Source of the DNA: Romanomermis culicivorax
Lineage: Eukaryota; Nematoda; Enoplea; Mermithida; Mermithidae
Direction of reading: 5' to 3'
DNA length: 64,000 nucleotides
Assembly: GCA_963922205.1 (NCBI GenBank)
Contig: CAWUHX010000040.1
Coordinates: forward strand, 851,001-915,000
Shown: positions 36,863-46,318 of the stretch, one piece after another
Position numbering within the stretch: the first letter of the stretch is position 1
Layout: each line of letters starts with the position of its first letter
Position numbers and translations under genes: made by a program
The notes under the pieces: model-generated
Told to the model about the DNA's origin: nothing
The model's input: only the letters and a program-made list of their open reading frames with translations
Database searches by the model: none

Positions 36863-37051
36863 ATGGGAAAAAGGTTTTTATGGGAAAACGGAAAAAAAAT
36901 TTTTACTGAGATATGGTATTGTGTGGCTCTATCGGCTGTACTAATAATACTGACTCTATTGAAATTGTTAAGGAGATATTTGGAGAACCTGTTCACCAAA
37001 AAACCTAAAACTAGTACAAAAAGTGTCAGATTCAATCTTGCAGATGTATAA
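36863..37051 (+). CDS. Small hydrophobic protein, unknown
   Basis: 62 codons from an ATG, with one clear membrane-spanning stretch (about residues 17-34: IWYCVALSAVLIILTLL) followed by a basic tail (KKPKTSTKSVRF). It lies just upstream of the integrase on the same strand, ending 20 bases before it. It may be a small Polinton membrane protein or chance; I recognise no family. Confidence 0.3.
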   Translation: MGKRFLWENGKKIFTEIWYCVALSAVLIILTLLKLLRRYLENLFTKKPKTSTKSVRFNLADV

Positions 37052-37070
37052 ATAAAAGTTCCACAGCAGC

Positions 37071-37443
37071 ATGCTTGATAAAATGGACAAGCTCTTTGAA
37101 AGCATATACTTCAACCCAAGCACAGGGTATTGTAGTGTTCAGAACCTGTTAGGACAGGCAAAAGCTAGTAATCCCAGGGTCACTCTGCATTCTGTTAAGA
37201 AATGGTTACAAAAACAGCCAACATATACTGTACACAAGTATGCTAGGCGCCATTACCCCAGGAAAAATGTTCTAATTACTGATATTGATGAACAGTGGCA
37301 AATGGATCTTGCAGACCTCAGTTCACTCACCAGGCGTAATGATGGATTTAAATTTCTTTTACATTGTATAGATGTCTTGTCCAAGTTTGCATGGTCTGTA
37401 CCCTTGAAAAATAAAATTACATCATCTATTTTGTGCTCATCAG
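37071..37443 (+). pseudogene. Polinton-type integrase, 5' part
   Basis: It starts MLDKMDKLFESIYFNP and includes features typical of Polinton/Maverick retroviral-like integrases: YTVHKYARRHYPR, then DEQWQMDLADLSSL with the first catalytic Asp, and LLHCIDVLSKFAWSVPLKNK with the second beta-strand region. At about 37,443, after ITSSILCSS, the sequence changes abruptly to gypsy gag-pol sequence ([15 protein letters not shown]), so the second Asp, the Glu and the C-terminal part are lost. About 124 residues remain of a protein usually over 300. It is divergent to the polymerase, as part of one element. Confidence 0.85.
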
Positions 37444-39290
37444 CTTCCAAAGAAATCGCCTCTGCCGCTCCTATCCTCAGCCCAGGAATCGTCCCAAGGG
37501 CTGCAACAACTCAGGCAGCAAATGAACCATGCCATATCCAATTGTCAATTTAATGCTTCAGCCCAACAAGTGTGAATTCCTGCTGCAGCAAGTCAAATTT
37601 TTAGGACATCTCCTTAAGGTGGAAGGTATCGCTGCTGATCACCAAAAAGTCAAAGCTATTGCCAAATACAAATTTCCCCATGCCAAAAAAGGTATGCAAT
37701 GTTTTTTACGTCTTGTGCAATGGTGCAAATGTTTCATTCCACAATTGGCCACATTTTCAAGCTGGCTTTATGCACTTCTCTGCCATGACTCCAATTATGA
37801 ATTCACCTATGATCCAAAAAAAGCTTTTGACAGCATCAAGAAAGCCTTAACCTCATTGCCTTTCCGACACTATTCCATGTACCATGGCAAAGCTCAATTC
37901 ATCATTCAAACCTAGGCAAGTAGAACCGCCATCAGGGCAATACTATACCAAGAAAGTGGTGAAGATAAATGGGTAATTGCCCACAACAGCTGCGTTCTCA
38001 CTGATGCCGAAACTCTATATAGAACAACCAAGAGAGAATGCCTCACCATTGTCTACAGATTTCCCATGTATGACCACTACATTTACAGTCAAAAGGTCAT
38101 TGTGCAAACTGACAGTAAACTGCTTGAATGGCTCAAGAACGAAATATACCGCAATTCCCAACTCCAACTGTTTTCCATCAATCTTCAAATTTACGATTAT
38201 AAAGTCGAATATGTCAAGGGTAAAGATAACACTTGTCCTGATTTTTTGTCTAGGAAAGATGACTGTGAGAAAATGTGGATTCTGAGCACAGAAGATTTAG
38301 CCACCAAGGATGGCTCGGCTGGATAAAAAGCTGCAAAATTTGTCAAGCTAAGTCCCTGCAGGTCCCACCACCATGGCCTTTGTTGCCAATCCAGCTGACC
38401 CATAGATTCAAATTGTTTCCATTAATATCGTCAACATTTCTCCAGTAGGTGAGAAAAGGCCCTACATTATTGTTGTTCAGGACTAATTCATAAAATGGGT
38501 CTCGGCCCACCTCATACCTGTTCAGGAACCATCAACAATCGTCTAATTCTTTGTGAATAATGTCGTCCTTACCCATGGCAGCCAGCTCGTCCTCTTTTCT
38601 GATCAAGGTAGACCTTTCACGTGGAAACTCATGGGTTCCCAAGGTCAAGACCATGACGTGTCATCCTCAATGCAACAGCACGGTTGGATGTTTCAATCAA
38701 ACCCTCACCACACAACATAAGAAGTATACCACTGATGATCCGGACAATTGGGAATGATATTTGCCCTATGCTGTTTTCACCTACAGCACAGCACTGCACA
38801 CAGCAACGCGCCATTCACCTTTCAGCCTGCAATGCGGATATGAACCCCAAATTACTTTCGACTAAGACTGCATGCATCACCTCACTTTGCTGCTCAATTA
38901 GGAGGCGTACCAACATATACCAACACAGGCACAACTCAAAATGCACGAATCAATCAAATCTAACTTGGAAAAAGCTGCCAACATTAGCAAGAATTATTTC
39001 GATAAAAAGGCCCGAAAAAGCAACATCAAAATTAATAATCTTGTTCTACTGACAAACAGGAGGAAAGCCAACAAAATCCACTCAAATTTCATCGGCCCAT
39101 TTTTCGTCGTGGATACTGTTCACCTTGATGAAAACGTAGTTACTATTGACGCCCTCGATGGGCCTGGCTGACCCCAGGTTGTCTCCACTTTACACCTGAA
39201 GCCCTAAGTTACTTGCTCCGATGAAGATATGTTCGCTTCTGAAGCCAGTGGACCAAATCAACCCCTTCACACTTCACCATTGAATTAAGT
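37444..39290 (+). pseudogene. Copy D gag-pol remnant
   Basis: A plus-strand, heavily decayed relative of copies A-C. It begins in the linker before the protease ([20 protein letters not shown]), jumps by deletion to the end of RT ([20 protein letters not shown] at 37,560), runs through RNase H (AQFIIQT, stop in place; [10 protein letters not shown] near 38,205), loses most of the integrase zinc finger, and resumes with the integrase core ([11 protein letters not shown] near 38,430; PQCNSTVGCFNQTL near 38,665) and the C-terminal FIGPFFV module (near 39,095). Protease and most of RT are deleted; there are many stops and shifts. No LTR, PBS or target duplication is seen for it. Confidence 0.88.
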
Positions 39291-39820
39291 TTTGATTCAA
39301 TATTTTTCGTGGTAGGTGCTCATCACACCAAGCTTGTACATATATATCCGCCCTTTGTTTACTTTAGAGTCTGGTGACAAAATGACCGACCCATCGATGG
39401 GTGTAAACCATGACCCATTGCAATCGACGTATCTCCTTCACGACTAACTGCCTTCATTCAACAACTTTACTACATCACCAACTACACACAATTGGACCCA
39501 TTACTCATCTAGGAAGGGGCTCTCCTGTAATTTAGGTTCTGTGTGAAGTGTGGTCATTTGGTTTACTTCCCCCCCCCCGATCCTGACCATTTTCACTCTC
39601 ATAAGACTACCTGGGAAAGGTTGATCTTAGTTTTCCCTTAACTTAGTGTTGTTTGCAGTGCTACGTACTTAACATTAGTTTTGTACCTTTTCAACTTTTC
39701 AACTTTACACCTTTTTCAGCTTTCAGTGGCTTATTTTTATTGTATTGTTTATTTGGCATATTTGCTTTTGCTCCGATCAGTCCACTCTCACTGCTGCTAC
39801 GAAAATAATTTTCTGCATCC
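39291..39820 (+). other. Copy D pol-ORF2 spacer
   Basis: The position corresponds to the spacer between pol and ORF2 in copies A and C. It contains a C-run at 39,571 and no coding sequence that I can support. Confidence 0.4.
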
Positions 39821-41090
39821 ATGAGGACTCTGTCCACATCATTCGCGATGGACGACGTCGGGTCCTATCATGAATTCCTCAATGTAAATGAACGATATGT
39901 CCGTTGGGGTGAACAGTAGCAGCATCAAAACGACATCAGCTTTTGCTGCAACAGTACTTCCTTATGTTTGCATGCATTTCTACCCCATGGATACCTCATT
40001 TTCGCCGCAGCCCCTACTACCCCATGGTCAGCCCCCCCCCCCGATGTTGTTATCATCAAGCTATGGTTAAAATTGTCACCATTGCCAGCCACTGCTTTGA
40101 CCGGCCCATACCGCAACTTTTGCGGCCTCGCTCAAGTGATCCATCTGAAGTTGTCAAGACTCGCCCATCTTAGTGACATTGCTGCCCAAGTTGCAGCCCT
40201 CCAGGGAACCCTTCCCTTTTATTTTGGTGCAAAACTATTTGTCTTGGTTTAAATCTGAGGTCAACCTTAGGACTGGCACAACAGTGGCCATCGCCCACTA
40301 TCCACCTTGTCTTATGTGAAATAACATGCCTGCTCTTTTTTAGAAAATAATGTCAAATGTTCGATCCCCACCACCAACCTCAAACCGTGGTATGTTTCAC
40401 TGTTTGCTCAGCCACCCAACCTGTGGCTGCCCTGAATTTTTCTTGCACCAGAAGTTTGGGAGCAGCTCTTGCGGCTCAGTTCACACCAAATTTCCACGGC
40501 TACACCCTGATTGGTTTCAATACAGAATCGATTTTGGCCAGCAACATGAAGCAGTTCAAATTTGTTGTTCCTATGCCAATCAATACCACAGCGTCCAGCA
40601 ATCCATGCTTATGTGCAGTTCACTTTCCCAAATGGAACGATGTTCATCTTCCAAACCTTCGCTGAAAGTCCCCAGGATCGGACCCTGTTTTCCTCGTTTG
40701 TCAACAGCGAATACATCATCATAATATCTCTTAATCGAGCCGATGACTGGGCAGGCATCTTTGCCCTCCTCTGAACACAATTATGCACTGACCGTTAGAA
40801 GAAAAATAAAGATTCTGTTGTCGAGGCCATTCACTTTGATGCCTATCGACTCATATGCAATATAGCAATCTCCTTGCCACTCTACGAGCTGGCTCAGAGC
40901 ATTGGCTTCATTCCAGAAAAATGCACCGTCAAAGCAACAGTTTGGGATATTGTGAGCTTTTGATGTCTCCCTCCTTATGCTCAATTTTCGTTCAACATTT
41001 TGCTTTTTCAACAACCCCAAAAACTCGTATTTGCAACCAGACGTCCTCGCCTATGCAGTTCATCCAATCCCTGAGTTGCTTTTGAGGATT
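39821..41090 (+). pseudogene. Copy D ORF2-ORF3 remnant (exonuclease protein)
   Basis: From an ATG at 39,821 the frame reads through [13 protein letters not shown], the conserved ORF2 block, a TAG, and then in the same frame to LSPLPATALTGPYRNF, which matches the ORF3 start of copies A and C. A shifted frame continues with AALAAQFTPNFHGYTLIGFN at about 40,460, where motif I reads FNTES (Asp to Asn), then ADDWAGIFALL near 40,740 (motif II region) and LAYAV near 41,050 (motif III region, degraded). This places ORF2 and ORF3 in one frame in the oldest copy and shows that the exonuclease ORF is an old part of the family. Many stops and shifts; not functional. Confidence 0.8.
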
Positions 41091-41270
41091 GCCATCAGTG
41101 CAGAACCACATGCAGAGGCATCCTGCGCCAAAAGATTGTTTACATAGGGGAACTCGGGGCAGAACAAGGCGAGGCTATAACTGCAGTGAGTGGGATAGTA
41201 GACATCAATTTCTGGAGCCAGTGTCCATCAGCCTGCAAAACACTAAGGATTGTCTTAGGAAGATAAGTAG
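41091..41270 (-). pseudogene. ORF3 fragment on the opposite strand
   Basis: On the minus strand this reads LSVLQADGHWLQKLMS and IPLTAVIASPCSA, matching the part of ORF3 after the exonuclease domain in copies A and C ([29 protein letters not shown]). It is joined at about 41,270 to the RT start of element E and faces the end of copy D, so it is a rearranged fifth trace of the family. Confidence 0.75.
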
Positions 41271-42915
41271 CTTGTTTTGATTGGCTTCCAGACACCTTGA
41301 TCTGCCAGAAGATCAATTTCTGTCTTGACAGCTTCGACTTTTGAGAATGGTAGGGGCCTTGGTTTGAAAAATTTAGGCATTGCATCAGACTTCAGATGAA
41401 GGCTGGCTTTGTAGAATTTCCATAATCCAAGCCCTGACTCGAATACTTTGGAATGCTTTTGGCATATGGCATCAACAGCTGCTAGTTGCTGTGGTGACCA
41501 ATCCAAAGTTGTGCACAAAAGGCCTTGCTGTCCATTGACTGTCTACTCAAATTTTTCACAGAAATCGGCCCCAAGTATGTTGTCCCATTCTCTGGATCCA
41601 TGGCAAGAAATCGGAGGCTTCCTGTTTTGCCATGAGCTTCCACTTGGACATCGATTATTCCTTTAATTCGAATTTTCAGGTCGTTGTAGACTTGCATTAT
41701 GCATTGAGTGTTTGCCAGCTTTGGGCGTCCAAGTGTATTGTAGACACTCATGCCAATGAGTGAGCATGTGGCACAAGAGTCGACAAGGAATTCCATTGAT
41801 AAACCATTGAATAAAGCTGTGAGCTTTGGCCTGTTGTGGGGCTTTGAAGAACAGCTATTGACGAGCTTCCTGCAAGAGATTTCATGAACTTGGTGCAGTG
41901 GCTTTCCTTTTCCATGAAATTTCTTCTTGGATGGAACTTTAGCTCCGCAGACTGAAGCAATGTGGCCAACTTTGTTGCACTTGAGGCATAGAGCATCTAG
42001 AAATCTGCATTCACTGCCTGGATGGTCTTTCTTGCAACCAGGACAGGATTGAAATGTGTCGGGTTTTAGCTGCTTGTTGGATCCTTGTTGATGTTGACTT
42101 GCCAGATTCTTCTTTGCTTTGTAATGACCAGTTATTTGTTGAATTTCATGAGTACAGCCAGAAGACTCGCCTTTGATAGTTTGGACTGTCTTGAGAGTTG
42201 CTTCAAATGCTTGAGCAATCTTGAGAACTTCATCCAATGAAGGATCAACATGTTGAAAGCTGCTGCGTGAACTTGATCATGTTGTGTATGAGCAATAATC
42301 ATGTCTCTGATTAAACTGTCCACATATTCTTCAGAACCAGCTTTCTCGCAATTGAAATGGCAATTGGCACCAATTCCACGAAGATCCACAACCCATAGAG
42401 CATAGATTTGTTTGCCCAGGCTTCATCATTGTTTGGCTAAACTGAAATCTTGCTGCAGCTATATGAGTTTGGGCCTTGAAATGGGCAGACAAACATTGGA
42501 ACAGTTCGGAATACTTCTTTTTGCTGATGTCCTCATTGCCATGGATATTTGACAGCAATTCAAATATTTCAGCAACGACCCAGGAAAGGAAATAGGCTCT
42601 CCTTTGACCATCATCAATAACTTTGTGGGCTGCAAAGTGTTGATTGAGCCAGGAAACATAGGTATGAGTCTTGTCCAAAGGTGGAAATGATGGGACATTT
42701 GGCCCAGTTGTTGGTCCCATTGTTCCACAAGCATTATGTCCAAGAAGGCGATCCATCAAGGCTTGTTGGGCTTTTTGTTGGTCCATGATCAGTTGTCCCT
42801 GGAGTTCCTGTTCTTCCCTTTGGGCTTTCTGCTCTTCCCTTCGGGCTTTCTGTTGCTCCATTAGCAATTCAATTATCTTGGCCAAATCTGAGGCTTCGAT
42901 TCTTGAAGTCAACAT
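41271..42915 (-). pseudogene. Element E gag-protease-RT start (Mag-like gypsy)
   Basis: It starts at the ATG at 42,915 (MLTSRIEASDLAK). A Gln/Glu-rich coiled-coil-like N-terminus is followed by gag capsid sequence (SWLNQHFAAHKV, YSELFQCLSAHF), a shift near 42,380, the gag tail (EVLKIAQAFEATLKT), and two zinc knuckles: CPGCKKDHPGSEC and CLKCNKVGHIASVC (about 41,940-42,050). This pair is typical of the Mag/SURL branch and unlike copies A-D. The protease active site reads FLVDSCATCSLIG, with DSC in place of DS/TG. A second shift near 41,500 leads to the RT N-terminus (HLKSDAMPKFFKPRPLPF), where the element is cut at about 41,270. A TATA box and heat-shock elements lie upstream. Confidence 0.85.
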
Positions 42916-43128
42916 CACCAAATGTTGTGTCTTGAATAATGACTGGACTAAGCAGCATATAGATTAGCCTTAGGACAATTGGTAAATACCCCACTGGAAT
43001 AATAGCTGGTAAATAGCTAAGTTTAATAAGGCTAACTAACACAACATAAATATAACTAAGCACTAAATAATATCCAAGTACTAAATAGTACAATAAATAA
43101 AATGAATGAATGTACAAAACAACACACC

Positions 43129-43135
43129 TTATATA
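43129..43135 (-). promoter_or_regulatory. TATA box of element E
   Basis: CTATATAAGG on the minus strand, about 215 bases before the gag ATG and just downstream of two heat-shock elements. Confidence 0.6.
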
Positions 43136-43153
43136 GTATCACGGAAGATCACG

Positions 43154-43171
43154 GAATGTTCTAGAACCTTG
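43154..43171 (-). promoter_or_regulatory. Heat-shock element, proximal
   Basis: On the plus strand GAATGTTCTAGAACCTT: alternating GAA/TTC triplets with two-base spacing around the TTCTAGAA core, 19 bases upstream of the TATA box. Confidence 0.6.
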
Positions 43172-43202
43172 TAGAATATAAAAGAATATTGTAGGATATT
43201 AT

Positions 43203-43222
43203 GGAAGGTTCTAGAACCTTCC
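43203..43222 (-). promoter_or_regulatory. Heat-shock element, distal, perfect palindrome
   Basis: GGAAGGTTCTAGAACCTTCC, a perfect 20-bp palindrome made of four alternating GAA/TTC units with two-base spacing, the consensus for heat-shock factor binding. Confidence 0.65.
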
Positions 43223-44380
43223 GGTACAATGCAGTACATGAACTTTACCTGCACATCATGTCATGTGATCATACTGTAAGGTATGCATCAGAGGAAAAGA
43301 TTAAAAAAGGGATAAAAATTCGCACTTTATCCCTATACCTTCATGTTAGTTGGAAAAATGGCAAAATTTGGAAAAACGGCAAAATCGTGAAAGCTGAACA
43401 AAAAACCACACCTGTAATTGTGCAGGGGATAAGGAGGGCAACCCCCAACTTAATGGAACACTATATACACCCGAATGTGGAGATCCCCCCAACTCAAAAA
43501 AATATGGAGAAAATTGTCTTTTTTTAGCATCCTTTGATAAAATTTTTGAAATTTTTTGTTTTTCCCACTTTTTTGGGATTCCTTCCCACCAATTTTGTGA
43601 TCTTCACCCATACTTGAATGAACTCCAGCCAGTTGGAAGGGGTAATCTCAAATTTTGGGGTGGGGCTGCCAAAATCTTGGGTGTCTCAAAGATCCCCAAA
43701 AAAAGTCGAAAAAATCCAAAAATTTTCCTGCAAAATCGAGGAAAACTTTTTTGCCAAGAAAAAATTTTTGATGCAGAAAACAAAAGAAAATTGTCATTTC
43801 GTAGCAGAAAAAAAATTTCGGCTGCAAAAAATTTCTATTCTGTTTAGAAATTTTTTCTGTGATGAAAAATTGAAATTTGCATTTATGCTGCTGTCAGGCA
43901 CCTGCATCAGCTGAGATGTGATGCTATATTTGAAATTATGTGAGGGGTTAAGTCTCCCTCAGATTGTTACCTGTCCTCGTCCATGAGTCGGAAAAGAGCT
44001 GAGAATCAGCATGACAGATACCTAGCATACCTGTAATTGGGGGAGGTTGGGGGGATCCCCAGCCCGAACTTGGTCATTCCTATACCCAACCCCCCCCCAA
44101 ACCTGGAAAAATTGGAAAACGTTAGGAAAAAATGGCTTTTTTGGCCTTTTTTGAAAAAAATTTTCGACATTTTTTCAACCTTTTTGGGGAGTTTTCGACA
44201 TCCCTCCCCAAAATTTTGGAAATGTTGGCACCCCACTCCAAAATTGTCCTCTTTTTTGAAGATTTTTTGTAAGACTTGAGCAAAAATTCGACAATATTTT
44301 ATCATTTTTTAGCCTTAGAAACGTATTTTTGAGAAAAAATCTCAATTTAATGTCGAAATTTGTCAAAAATTTCAATTTAA
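43223..44380. other. Low-complexity, G/C-run and A/T-run sequence
   Basis: No gene supported. Two related segments (near 43,420-43,500 and 44,030-44,100) contain GGGG/CCCC runs and resemble each other in inverted order; open frames here are rich in Lys/Phe from poly-A/T and are not credible proteins. The start may belong to the LTR of element E, but no LTR ends were identified. Confidence 0.5.
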
Positions 44381-45340
44381 CATCATCAAAATTTGAATAT
44401 TTTCGATGTCAAAGTGATGTTTTCTTGATCTATTTCCTCCTTTTTTAAAGATTTTTTGAAGGATTTGGGCAAAAATTCGACAAAATTTTATCATTTCCAG
44501 CTAAAAAACGCATCTTTCAAGGGAAAAATTCAAATTTTGGGCCGAAATTCGTCAAAATTTGAATATTTTCGATGTCAAAGTGATGTTTTTTTATGCATTT
44601 TGTCCTTTTTTGAAGATTTTCTTAAGACTTGAGCAAAATTTCGACAAAATTTTACCATTTTTTTTAGCTCAAAAAACGCATTTTCAAGGTAAAAATCCAA
44701 ATTTTGAATCGAAATTTGTGGAAATTTCAATTCAACATCGTCAAAATATGAATATTTTCAATTTCAAAATGATGTTTTTTGTTCGATTTTGTCTTTGTTT
44801 GAAAGATTTGAGCAAAAAATTGATAAAATTTATCATTTTTTAGCAAAAAAAAATACATTTTTAAGGGAAAATTCAAACCTTGGCAACAAATTAGGATTTA
44901 AAATCGTCAAAATTTGAATATTTTCGGTTTCAAAATGACTTTTTCTGACTTATTTTTTTCCTTTTTGCAGATATTTTGTAAAAAGATTTTGGTTAAATTA
45001 GACAAAATTTTATTATTTTTCAGTCCAAAAAACGCATTTTTCGAGGAAAAAATTCAAATTTTGAATAAAAATTTGTCAAAATTTCAATTTAAAGTCGTCG
45101 AAATTTGAATACTTTCGATTTGAGAATGATGTTTTTTGATCGATTTTGTCAATTTTTCCTAACGATTTTAGGAAAATTTGACAAATTTGATCATTTTTTA
45201 GCTTAAAAAACGTATTTTTGAGGCAAAAATTCAAGTTTCGAGTGGAAATTCGAGTTTTTTTTTCATTCGAAAAAGACTTATTTTTCAATTTTGTAAAGAT
45301 TTTTTGATCAATTAGACCCGTATTCTAATCAAGTTGTGCA
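44381..45340. repeat. Diverged tandem repeat, units ~165-190 bp
   Basis: A segment like AATATTTTCGATGTCAAAGT followed by a T-run recurs at about 44,394, 44,560, 44,750, 44,917 and 45,104, each followed by text like CGACAAAATTTTATCATTTT. About five units, AT-rich. Confidence 0.75.
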
Positions 45341-45434
45341 AATTTCAAGCCGAATTAATGCAATTTTCCTCTTTACAATATTCATGTTCTCTATTTTACA
45401 TAGTTTACACAAAACTACTATATTGTAATCATAT

Positions 45435-46318
45435 TTACATATCAAACAATTCTTTAAGTTGGCATTCTTTCTCATCAACGGCTTTGCCAAAACGCGTCTG
45501 AAAGAAGAAAAAACCGAAATTTTATTTACTTTACATTGAATAGAACCAGTTTACACACTTTAAACCTATTCACCATTTGAATGGCTTTGTTGAGTTTACA
45601 CTCTAAATTTTGTTTTTGATGTTGTAAAATGCTGATTTTCTTATAAGCGTGTACTAATTCGTCTTCGAACTGTAAAATTTAAATTTAAATAGATGTAAAA
45701 AGGTAAGTTTACATTTTTTCCTTGTTTACTGTAGAATTCGTCACAAATAGGCTGTTGTAAACTGCTTTGGGCAAAAAATCTTCATTGTTGTTGTTGTAAA
45801 CTTCGTCTTTCAATACGCCGTATTCGACTTTATAGGTCAAAATTTCTCGACTAATTTCCATATCGCATATCTGGAAATACTACTTTACACCAACGGAAAT
45901 TATTGGTGTAAAGTTTACTTGGTCGAAAATTTTCTCCCTTTGTACAAGGCACATCAAGGGTAATTTATTTTTCAAAAAATCGTCTATCGATTCGAACGAT
46001 CGACATTCTTCGATCAATACGCGTTCGTTGACGGCTAATAATTGTAAAGCGATTCGAAAAACTACGTCCACGTCGCCGGTGTAAAATATGAAATCTGTAA
46101 ATTTAGTGTAAAGTAATAATTTTTTACGTTGGGTGTAAACTACCCTTTTTTCTCTATATACCGAAAACTCTGGCCACGAAACCCATAGGGAAAGCGTTGG
46201 CGAATAAGGTCAAAAACCAAGGAGCGGTGTAAAGTATGGGGACGGAATATTTTTCCAAGTGTTGGTGTAAAGCGGGTTGTTTTTCGAATAATAAACGCGA
46301 AAATATGTACATTTGAGT
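45435..46318 (-). CDS. TBC domain Rab-GAP, 3' exons (TBC1D1/TBC1D4-like)
   Basis: The C-terminal part of a Rab GTPase-activating protein of the TBC1D1/TBC1D4 (AS160, fly pollux) type, which acts on Rabs of vesicle traffic. Five exons on the minus strand: 46,318-46,162, 46,094-45,919, 45,870-45,730, 45,669-45,574 and 45,497-45,435 (TAA). Introns of 67, 48, 60 and 76 nt all have GT-AG ends and keep phase. The first two exons give the end of the TBC domain ([20 protein letters not shown]; then [26 protein letters not shown]). Exon 3 ([20 protein letters not shown]) and exon 4 ([20 protein letters not shown]) match the family's C-terminal coiled-coil tail. An acceptor at 46,319 shows that more exons lie upstream, but none is found to 64,000; the catalytic Arg and Gln fingers are therefore outside. 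The only ordinary cellular gene in the window; no break is seen. Confidence 0.88.

Noticed and set aside
43614..45108. Lys/Phe-rich frames in the low-complexity region
   Set aside because: They come from A- and T-runs and a diverged tandem repeat; no domain.
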